A stretch of DNA of 64,000 nucleotides from Dendrobium chrysotoxum (lineage: Eukaryota > Streptophyta > Magnoliopsida > Asparagales > Orchidaceae). This document shows positions 54,935-64,000 of the stretch, piece by piece (within the stretch, counting starts at the first letter, position 1; every line of letters begins with the position of its first letter). The translations under genes and the position numbers were made by a program. The notes below the pieces were generated by a model that saw only the letters and a list, made by a program, of their open reading frames with translations, was not told where the DNA came from and did not search any database. The stretch is taken from the NCBI GenBank assembly GCA_019925795.1, contig CM034314.1, forward strand, positions 37,379,774 to 37,443,773. The letters run 5' to 3'.

Positions 54935-56481
54935 TATTGCAACTCGAGCTCATGAGTTTATATTTTTGATGATAACAAACATTATGGCTCACATCTTTAT
55001 GTCTCTTAATATTTTCATTCTGTATTTGTTTGTGTGTATACTAACATTTTAGGAACACCTTGCACCATCAAGCGAAAAATCAGAGCTCAAGATTGGGTAG
55101 AATAGGTTATGCTGTAAAAAGTTTGCAATATACTTTGATGTAATTTTGATTTCTTGAGTCTAGTCTTGTAAAGGTATTTCCAGCTTGGTGACCATGCACA
55201 CACACACTTAGGGGAGCGAGATTGAGCTAAAACTAGATGTTCAATTTTTAAACTAATTATCCTAGACAGTTTATATCATCCTGGATGATCCAATACGATC
55301 TCAAAATCTTAGCCGTCATAATAATTCATGCAAGATTTTAAGTTTTTATTTTTGGTCTAATCGTACAGGATAATCCATATAGTACTAGATGATCTATGAC
55401 AATGTTGCCTACATTAATCCTATGATTAGTCAATCAAATCTATTTAATTTAATATTCTATTCATACTTGACGATCACAGAATCATCCTAGATGATCTTAG
55501 AATTGTCTTGAATGGTTAGTACAAATTTGAACATATCATCCAAGTGATTGTTCAGGACTATCAGGTCAAATTATGTACATTGTCCTAGATGATCCTACGA
55601 TCGCACTGGATAATATTTGGCACCAGAATTGAGTGTTTAGGGATTTTTGAAGCCCTCTTTTTAAACACATCATCCTGGATGCTCTTGTGATAGTCCTGGA
55701 CGATCTTTGCCGCTAGAATTGAATTTTTAGGGTTTTTTAGAGCCCTCTATTTAAGCTTTCTCATGGCACTTGGTAAGTGTCTTTGGCAGCCATTGAGGCT
55801 TCATTATTTGGAGGAACCTTAAAGAGAGAGCCTTAAAAGGGAGAGAGGAAAGGGTGGAGTTTGAGAGAGGGAGAAGATTCTTGGAGAGGGTTTCAAGGGA
55901 GTGTGGAGGGGGTTTCATATGGTTTCTCTAGCAAGCTTGCACCTTAGTACCATTGGATTCAAGGTTTATGTTGAGGGAAGTTTTGAGAAGAAGAAGATAT
56001 TTTTGGCGTTAAAGGACCAGGTTCTCTGCCTTCACCAGGAGGGTGAAAAAGGATTCCATGTTCTCTGCCTCACCAGGAGGGTGAAAAGGATTTCAGGTTC
56101 TCTGCCGCACAGGGCGAGGTGGAAGAGATTTTGTAAGGGCTTCTCCACCTAGCTATGGGGGCTAATGGAGAGTCAATAAAAGTTTAGTACAATACCTAGA
56201 ATGTGAGGTTTTGGGGAGTGGACGTAGGTCAGGTTGGATCTAACCACTATAAATTTGGTGTGTTTTTTCTGATTATTTTCTGCACTTTAATTTTATTGCG
56301 ATTAACTGCTTGGGTGAAATCTTGGATTTATTTTTTTATTATTGATTTAATACATTTCCACTGCAAGATAGAAAAAGATTTTTCTTTTTGTTAAAGAAGT
56401 TTTTAAATATCTAATTCACCCCGCCTCTAGGTTAGCCTTGGGACTAGTTCTTTAGGGTTTAACACCCCTCACAAACTTTCA
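54935..56481 (+). repeat. 3' LTR of element C
   Basis: It starts TATTGCAACTC (the first G of TG is mutated) and ends AAACTTTCA. The next five bases TTCCC match TTCCA at 37961-37965 except for one, the target duplication of C. Palindromes in CG-depleted form lie at about 55255-55705. Hairpin modules lie at 56031-56164, with TTCACC(AGGAG)GGTGAA as the best. The LTRs of C differ more than those of A, so C is older. Confidence 0.92.
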
Positions 56482-58130
56482 TTCCCTACTAAGCACAGTT
56501 ACAAAATTACGTAAGAACAATCTAGGGTGGCAAGAGGTTCGCACCCAAAAAAAATAAAATATAATCATAAAGTGAACGTGTCTAGTCTTTTCTTCCCAAA
56601 AATTTGAAGCAAAAAAACCTGAAATATAAAAACCTGCAAGAAAAAAGTTATAAAAAGAAAAGGCATACACTTGAAATAGATAATTTTGTTAGTTAAATTC
56701 ATAACCCAATTTTTTATCATCTTATAAATCATATTCATCAGAAAATAATTGAAGATAGTAAGATACCATAACACTAAATCAAAATTCTCCTTAATAAAAT
56801 TAGCTAGAAACATCCTATCAATAAATTTATCAATCCATGGCCAGCTGAAGTGGCCCAACTAGCAATCTGAATGCAAACAACAAATCCCTAAATAATTAAT
56901 GAAATCGACCAACAGCCATTCAACATACTTAGTAGACATATCACAAAGACCAAACATATTCTGATTTTTAAAATTTTTGAAGAACAAGCCCAGCCAAAGC
57001 ATTGGGCAGCGAGAAAATATGGAAAAAATAAACAGAAAACCACTATTGTTAAGGGAAAACACTAACCCCCATGAAGTATTTAAACAAATAAACCATCCAA
57101 CCCTCACATTAATAATGCTAACCACCCTGCAAAAGCTTCTATCAGAGATATACCCAATGAATGAACCACACCCAATAAAATTAAACACAGTCAACCAAGG
57201 CTCGAAGCGAAGCCAGTTAGAAAATTCCCATTCTTTCCAAAAAAATTAGGAGAAAAAGAATACATTATTATCCAAAGCTCCAGGCAACATAACAATCGAA
57301 ATAAGTTTAGTTGAAGACAACCGCACACACCAGAAATTAAATATAAAACTAAAGGCCACCAGCAGATAATAATCACCTCAATCAAAACATAATTACAAAT
57401 AGACCTTAATAAGCTGTCCAAAACTAAAAAATAAAAATAAAAAGAAAATTGACAGCTTAATGGATAAAATAGATAATAGTGAGTAAACATCTAGCTCAGG
57501 AGTGTAGTATCATTTAAATCATAAAGCCACCATACTAGTTGTCACTCAAATCTGATCCAACTCCAAACCAAAATGGGAAAAGAGAAAAACCAAAATCTCT
57601 GATAAGGATTCATAAAAAGGCTACAGCTCCTAATAAAAAACAAAGTCTCAACACACCTAAAACCCATCTTACCTCTAATCAAGTAAACCCAATAAGAAAG
57701 GAGGCTGCAGAAATTCATGGGAAAACTTTAAATCCAAATGCTGATCGGCCAGGACAACCAGTGATAAAGCCAACAAAGATCAGTCCAGACTACACTCCAA
57801 ACCACAAGCTGATACCCACCCTCCCACTCTGATAAGGAAGAGGAAAATATGAGCAGCGATAAATAATACAACCATAATGAAATAATTTCTAATTACTGCT
57901 AGCCAAACTCATAACCCTAATAAAAGGAACAATGCAATTAGATTTAACACCCGATGCATAAAACCCCAAGAGCAGCAAATCACTCAGAGCACTAAACCAA
58001 AATGATGTTATAAATGAAAACTAAAACCAAGTATTAAGTCCTAACATAGGGGAAACCAAGTTTATCTAATCTGATAAGGCCTTTAAGGATGGTCGGCAAA
58101 GATGAGTAGGATAAATCTATGAGAAATTAC
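56482..58130 (-). other. Long 3' region of the LINE
   Basis: About 1.65 kb follows the RNase H stop without a coding motif. The several ORFs on both strands are hydrophobic or Lys/Asn-rich and look like chance. Together with 37827-37965 it would be the 3' UTR. Confidence 0.5.
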
Positions 58131-58560
58131 AGATTATAACCATAATTAGCTAACCAATCGGCACACACATTCCCTTCTCTATGCACGTGGGAAATATTAG
58201 CATTGAAAAAAATCAACAATTACTTAATTTCCCTTATTAAATAACACAGTTCAGAATTGCAAATTTTATCATTATTGTCTTTCAAACATTGGAGATAATG
58301 CATTGCATTAACCTCAATCAAAATGTTGCTAATACCAAGAGAAAGACATAATTTAAAACCATTTAATATTGCATAAAGTTCAACAAAAATAATAGATCAT
58401 CTTGAAAGCAGACCAACATAAGCCATAATAAAATTACCCTTAAAATATCTAATGATGCCACCACAACCATAAACATTATCTTTGACATATCCATCACAAT
58501 TGAGTTTAAAAGTGTTATAAGACAGTTTATGCCAATGAATAATATTTGGACCATCATTAA
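58130..58560 (-). pseudogene. LINE RNase H domain
   Basis: FKLNCDGYVKDNVYGCGGII starts the domain with its first Asp. FVELYAILNGFKLCLSLGIS brings the Glu. HVHREGNVCADWLANYGY brings the last Asp and is followed by a stop. A stop lies between VGLLSR and SIIFVEL. RNase H at the end of ORF2 is common in plant L1-type elements. Confidence 0.85.
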
Positions 58561-59203
58561 CATGCTTATCTTTAAAGACAATCCCAAATTCTCTAGCAAC
58601 AAAAGAATAAACTTTAAAACTTTTAGCAGCCAAAAGATGTGCATTGAACAGACTAAGAATCTTATCTTTAATATTCCTAATTATATGATGGTGATCCATA
58701 ACAATATTATTGAATAAGGAATTATTGCAAGCAAACCACAGATACCACAAAATGAGGGAAGGAACAAGATTCCTAATATGGACTTTAGGACTAGTAAACC
58801 AAAGATTTAAGATATCTTTTATGATAACATTCCCACAAAAATGATTGACCTTAAAAATATCATCAAAATAAATCCAAATTTTAGATGCAATAGGACTAGA
58901 GATAAAGACATGATGCATTTTTTTTAAATGAAAAAAACATTGGCATTTAGAAGGTAAAATAAAACCTCTTTTAATTAAATTTTGATCGGAAGGAGCATAA
59001 TTATGTAAAACTCCCCAAGTAAAAATAGCAAAGGTAGTTGGGATACTTTTATGCCATAACTTAGAAAAAATTTTGGAAACAATTTTCTTAGTTCTAAAAC
59101 CATTCCAAGCATCTTTGAGTCTGAAAATACCATTACTATCCATGTTACATAATAACAAATCATCAGCATCTATATTTAAAGGGATTTGTAGAATAAGAAA
59201 CAT
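58561..59203 (-). pseudogene. LINE ORF2, zinc-binding region before RNase H
   Basis: GIFRLKDAWNGFRTK, FSKLWHKSIPTTFAIFTW and the block with KRGFILPSKCQCF match the segment between RT and RNase H of plant L1-type ORF2 (reverse transcriptase zinc-binding domain). Some of the expected Cys residues are lost. Confidence 0.75.
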
Positions 59204-59559
59204 TAGTGCTTCCAGAACTACATCAGAAAGTTTAGAATAATCTCAATAGTTATCAGTAATAAAATAATTCACCTTGGTAGCAGTAGTAGAGAAGGAATTA
59301 ATCATTTGATCAATAGAGGTCTTACCCAACCAATGATCTTGCCAAAAAAATAGGTTAGCCTGACCAACACCACATTTAATGTGAGGCTCCACATCCCATT
59401 TTATGCTGCAAAGTCATATCCAAACTCTAGAGTCACCCTAATTATAAGTGCACAAAGTTGGGTGCTTTCCCACACAATATTTAGCATTCATGTATTTAGC
59501 CCATAAACTAGACTTAGCATGAACATTAAACCATAATATGATAGAAAATGCATGGGCTA

Positions 59560-60719
59560 AATCAACTATATTCTTGCATCCTAACACCTTCTTCTAACAC
59601 ACCAAAATAATTACTCCTAGTAGACCAGAGAATTTTAGAATTGTATATGTTTCCTTTCAAAAAAAATAAAATTATTGAATAATTTTTCAAGCCTATTACA
59701 AACAGCCAAAGTAGGTTGAATAGTTTGGAAAATATATATGGGAAGAGAACATAAAACACTCTTGATTAAAATTAATCTCCCACCAAAATTGAGGCAGTTG
59801 AACTCCCAAGAGTTAAGCCTATTTTGTACAGATGTGATTAAATCATCAAAAAGGAATGATTTTTTATGACCCTTAAAAAGAGGAACCCCAAGATACTTTA
59901 ACGGAACAGAATGTAGAATAAAACCAATAAGAACTTTAATAGCATTAAAATGGTCAACATGCATATTTTTAGTAGCAATAAAACAACACTTATTTTTATT
60001 CAGAGTAAGGCCACTTCTAATCTCAAAATGGTGAAGAAAATTGGTAAGAACCTTAATCATATTCAAGGCACCGTTAGAGAAAATAATGACATCATCGACA
60101 AAATAAAGATGAGAAATAGGAAAGCCACCTATTGTTCTATAATTAAGAGTAGGATATCTATCATACAAATGAATAAGACCTCTAAAAAGATATTCAGCAG
60201 CAATAATAAAAAGAGTAGGAGAAATAGGATCACCTTGTCTCAAGCCTTAGGAAGACTTAAAAATAAACATTACTTTTACCATTGACAATAATAGAAAAAA
60301 GAGCCTTCAATGCAATTCTTGATAATCTTAATAAATCCAGTGTTAAAACCAAATAAGTGTAAAATGGAATACAGAAAAGTCCAATTAATATTATCATATG
60401 CTTTAGCAATATCAAGTTTAAAGAAAATATTCCCACCTCTCACTTTAAGATCAATATCATTAGTAAGCTCTTGAGCAAGTAGAATATTTTCAGTAATAGC
60501 TCTACCTTTGACAAAGTAAGGAGTAAGGTGATTCATCAAAATTTTGGATATAAGTTTACTAAAAAAGGAGCAACGAAAAATAGGACGAAAATCATCCCAT
60601 CTATTAATAGTAGCCTTTTTGGAATGAGCACAATCGAGGTACTACAATAGAATTTAGAAATAGAGTTACAGTAAAAAAAATCCAAAACAATAGAATATAG
60701 ATCCTCACAAATTATGTTT
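59560..60719 (-). pseudogene. LINE reverse transcriptase
   Basis: Blocks in order: FVKGRAITENILLAQELTND, GGNIFFKLDIAKAYDNINWT, MRQGDPISPTLFIIAAEYLF, YFVDDVIIFSNGALNMIK and VPLKYLGVPLFKGHKKSFLF. The catalytic FVDD box keeps both Asp. A frame break lies near 60245-60285 between the YDNINW and RQGDP blocks, and further breaks lie before and after. Confidence 0.93.
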
Positions 60720-61260
60720 TAGGCTTTTTGAAAGAATTTAGTAGAATAACCATCAGCACCAGCAACAGAATCAACATTCATATTAAAAACTATTTGCTTA
60801 ACTTCCTCCAAGGAAGAAGGGATGATCAAAGCATTATTATCAACTTCATTAATGATAGAAGGGATTAGGTCATAATTATCCACAGGTATAGGCTCAAAAT
60901 ATTTATTAAAAATATTTGAGAAATGGTCCACAACAGACTTAGCAATTTCCTCCGCATTCTCTGTGTAGCTTCCATTAGAAAGACAAATTTTATGAATAAA
61001 ATTTTTGCCTCTATTCTTTTTTACCAAAGCATGAAAGCACTTTGTATTGTTATCACCCTCAATGAGATGTTTAGAGGTAGCTTTTTGTTTCCAATAGACT
61101 TCTTCTTGCTCATGAAGCTTAAAAAGATTATTTTTAACCTCTTGAAGATTTCTAAAATTATCAACAGAAGGGTCAAGTTGGCACTTAAGCTCCATAAAGA
61201 TAACTTTGTCTTCAGCATATAAGATATTAGAAAATAAAATTTTTAAAACATTTCTATTCC
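60719..61260 (-). pseudogene. LINE ORF2 linker before RT
   Basis: YWKQKATSKHLIEGDNNTKC and FHALVKKNRGKNFIHKI match the W-K-G-D-N-T-K-F-F-H linker motif between endonuclease and RT. EVKQIVFNMNVDSVAGADG is the entry into RT (the usual form is PGPDG). Confidence 0.88.
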
Positions 61261-61349
61261 ATTAATTGATTTTATACTTAAGCCTTTTAAGCTTAAACCA
61301 AAGTCTATTCATACCCTAAATCGAATTATTCAGATTAACGGGGCCTACC

Positions 61350-62103
61350 AATTAGCCTAGACCATAGGTAAAAAAGAATTTTCTAAAAGCCACATATTTT
61401 GAAATCTAAATAAAGAGGAATTACCATTTTTCCTCACTGTAATACCAATAAGCAGAGGAGAGTGATCCAACAAAGTTTTACTAAGGTGCTCCACAAAGTT
61501 ATTATTGCTAGAATTAATCCACAAATAATTAAAAAGCACATGATCTAACCGTTTCCACACATTACCACGATTCCAAGTAAAAGCATTACCATAAAAGCCA
61601 ATATTAGTAAGATTACAGTCCAAAATCATATTATTGAAATCCTCCATAGCCTGATAAATAGGATTAGAACCACCAATTCTTTCATAAGGGTTAGTGATTG
61701 TATTAAAATGTCTCCCCATAAAACAGGGCATGTTAACTAAATCATGAAAGGTAGTAAGTTGATTCCATAATTCTTTTCTAATACTGCAATAAGATAAAGC
61801 ATAGACAAATGAAGCATAGCAATTAAACTACATTAATTGAATATTACAATGCAAAACTTGAGAGAAATATGCTATAATATCAACAACAATGGGGTCTTTC
61901 CAAAAAATCCATATTTTGTTAGAGACATTAGCTAAACACCAGTTAAAGCCTAAATATTGAGAGGTTTCATCCAACTTAGAAGATGAAATAAGAGGCTCAA
62001 ATAAAACTAAAATCACCACATATGAATACAGCATAAATTCTTAACCTTAATTCTAGAAGAAGGTCAACCAATGCCCCGCACATTCCAAATTATGGACTTA
62101 ATC
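61350..62103 (-). pseudogene. LINE endonuclease (APE type)
   Basis: ORF2 starts at the ATG near 62103 (MIKSIIWNVRGIG, then a stop). The middle has YLGFNWCLANVSNKIWIFWK. The C-terminal part has CFMGRHFNTITNPYERIGGS, GNAFTWNRGNVWKRLDHVLF and TLLDHSPLLIGI. The active-site GDFN is changed to GRHFN, which would abolish nicking. Confidence 0.87.
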
Positions 62104-62112
62104 ATAAAAAAG

Positions 62113-63190
62113 CTATTTATTAAAAGTTTTAGAACGGGTAGCTCTAGGAGACTCCAAAATCATATATTTTTGTTTCTTATTTTTCTTATTTTTCACAAAA
62201 TTAAACTCAAGGTCATCATACACCTTATTAGAATTATTAGCATAATCATTACCATAATCAGCATTATAAGAAATGGTAGAGACATTCTTACTACTATTAC
62301 CATTGTCATTGTTCAGTAACTCATGATCTCCTCCTTCCAAATTGTTCTAGAGGAGCACCCCCTCTTCCATTTGTTGAAGTTTTCCCTCCTCAACTTCAAC
62401 CTATTCATTTAAAGAGATGTTAATATTAGCTTGATTCGTATCATAAAGATTAGACACATTGGAATCAAAATCCACTATGATTTTATTAGTGCAGCAAAGT
62501 AATTGTGAAGAATTTAAACTATTATTATGCTCCGAATAAATGACGGCCGATTGCTCCACTTTACTACTCTCCACATTTATAGTATTGCCTTACTCAAAGG
62601 CATTTGTAACTTCCATTTCCATAGATCCCTCTTTATCCGATTTAACTTACCCCTCATCACCATTATCAATGTTAGGAGGAGGAACCAGAACCGTGACATT
62701 ATCATTAGGGAGGACCTCCTTACATGACACTTTTTCCTATAAATGCTTATTCTCATTAGTAGGTAAAGAGGATACAATTAAATCACTTTCTTTCACATCT
62801 TTAGTGGAGTCCTTTTTCTTACGCAAATAAGGGTGCAAGATAAAACAATCTTAAATACTATGCCCATGTATATGACAATGATTGCAAAAAATTGGTAAAA
62901 TCTCACATTCAACTTTTTGAAGATAATCACCAATTTTAGGACCAAGCCATATCTCCTTAGGATGCTTCTTGGACACATCCATTTCAATTAAGATCCTAGC
63001 CACCGATGGATGAGAAATCAAAGCCGTGGATTGATATGTTTGGAGAGGCCTACCAAAGATTGAAGCCAGAGCTAATAAAATTTGTGTATTGAACATGTGC
63101 AATCTAAGATTAGGAAAAGAAACCCAAACGAGAGCAATCAGTGATTCCTCTTTTATGTCAAAGAAGGGTGTCCACTTCAACAACCACATT
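62113..63190 (-). pseudogene. LINE ORF1 (DUF4283 plus CCHC), 5'-truncated
   Basis: MWLLKWTPFFDIKEESLIAL, VWVSFPNLRLHMFNTQILLA and STALISHPSVARILIEMDVS match the C-terminal half of the DUF4283 domain of plant LINE ORF1. FCNHCHIHGHSI, a stop, then DC forms the CCHC knuckle. The rest is hydrophilic and ends LESPRATRSKTFNK. ORF1 binds RNA. The N-terminus is absent because the copy is truncated at 63190. Confidence 0.85.
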
Positions 63191-63570
63191 TCTATGGTTA
63201 GGAGTAAGTCCTCAATATAGGGCTCCTTTCAATATAATCATCTAATCCTTTGAGATTAGGATTGAGTCCCCACACTTAAACTCTGTTCTCTTATTATCAT
63301 TTATTAGTGCTTGGAGCATGCCCCTTATGACACCATCCTTACTAAATCTTAAATTCAATCATTCTAAGTTTTAGGTGTGAATCTCCTCATAGATTTTTCT
63401 TTTCTTAAAATATGCTCTCTAGTTTGTTGAGATAGATTTGATTTCCATTGTGTTGTCATCCCTTCTCTTTGACTAGAAAGAAGACATTTTAGTCTTATCA
63501 AGTCCAAATCTACTAGTGGTGGAGTAAGCCCTTATGACACCATCCTAGTTCAAATCTCAAATTCCCTATT
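63191..63570 (+). repeat. Tandem array, period about 165 bp, right part
   Basis: It continues the array broken at 37826. Markers: TCTATGGTTAGGAGTAAGTC, TTTGAGATTAGGATTGAGTC, and AGTGGTGGAGTAAGCCCTTA at about 63512. The units decay towards the right. Confidence 0.85.
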
Positions 63571-63699
63571 TAGGATTCATTTCCTTTCAGGCCCTGATCA
63601 TTGAAAACTCTTCAGATTTTATTGATCATTTCAATTAATTCTAACATGTGTGATTAACTTTTAAAATTCATTACACATGTTGGAGGTCCATTTATTGAC

Positions 63700-64000
63700 C
63701 TCATTTTTGAGTGAGGTTAATTACCAACCCTCATACCTTTAGCTATTAGACGATCCTAATATAAAGAAACTAGGTATGCCATAGGAATCCCAATAAATAT
63801 CTCCTGAGAGGTTATATTCAAAAGAAATTTTGTAATAGCCTCATCAATGGGAGACCCATCACTTCATTTAACCTCCTTCACTTTATCAAGAAAAACATCG
63901 ATCAATCCCAACAGCAGCTTTACTGCTGCAAACACACCTATAAAATTTTCTTGATTAACATAATATCTGAAGAAAGCATTAGACCACACAATGCTATCAC
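63700..64000 (-). other. Possible coding remnant at the right edge
   Basis: On the minus strand one frame reads DSIVWSNAFFRYYVNQENFI, then GVFAAVKLLLGLIDVFLDKV, one stop, then DGSPIDEAITKFLLNITSQE and IFIGIPMAYLV. The stretch looks protein-like, but I do not recognise the family. It may be a gene or element mostly outside the window. Confidence 0.3.

Larger units (their letters stand above)
56482..63190 (-). mobile_element. L1-type LINE, main part, 5'-truncated
   Basis: On the minus strand the order is ORF1 (part), then ORF2 with endonuclease, reverse transcriptase and RNase H, then a long 3' region. With the piece at 37827-37965 the LINE is about 6.85 kb. The 5' end falls within the ORF1 domain at about 63190, so the copy is truncated. 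Many stops show it is dead. The 165-bp tandem array continues directly on the far side. Confidence 0.88.

Noticed and set aside
56859..57490. Minus-strand ORFs of 97-111 codons as membrane proteins
   Set aside because: They lie in the 3' region of the LINE after the RNase H stop and show no conserved motif.

Overview
This window is repeat-dense nuclear DNA from a flowering plant. The evidence is a split, intron-containing gene for an ATP10-type mitochondrial ATP synthase assembly factor, plus many typical plant retroelements: Ty1/copia with an initiator-Met tRNA primer site, Ty3/gypsy including an Athila-like copy, L1-type and RTE-type LINEs, and a hAT-like element. I cannot name the species. 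I saw no tRNA, rRNA or CRISPR array.

Layout: 1-3.2 kb is the decayed pol and gag of a Ty3/gypsy element on the minus strand, cut by the window edge. 3.2-7.5 kb is LTR-like and non-coding relics. 7572-9574 is a 5'-truncated RTE LINE with a perfect 14-bp target-site duplication. 10064-10777 is a hAT-like element without a transposase. 11326-21266 holds the last three exons of the ATP10-like gene. Its 9.5-kb intron is filled with a copia pol relic, an Athila-like gypsy relic and a minus-strand RTE LINE. 21.6-22.6 kb is a lone copia LTR. 22.6-33.9 kb is AT-rich, LTR-like, non-coding repeat DNA, including two diverged copies of one large unit with dense TTGAC clusters. 33.9-35.1 kb is a gypsy primer site and gag, with another RTE LINE tail inserted in it.

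36.13-63.6 kb is one nest. A tandem-repeat array (36130-37826, resuming at 63191) was split by an L1-type LINE (37827-37965 + 56482-63190, minus). That LINE was split by a copia element C (37966-38228 + 51086-56481, plus). The 5' LTR of C was split in turn by a 12.9-kb copia element A (38229-51085, minus) flanked by TCATA on both sides.

Element A is the most unusual object. Besides gag-pol it holds an internal foreign LTR (41819-42819) with its own polypurine tract, and two copies of an accessory ORF. The complete accessory copy sits behind its own TATA box and a private array of paired 15-bp palindromes. The same palindromes, usually two units 5-7 bp apart, occur in the U3 of A, of C and of the internal LTR, and in a separate repeat near 27.9 kb. 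All the copia LTRs also carry a row of four small hairpins whose stems covary while the loops are conserved. These are the main leads. No other host gene could be supported.
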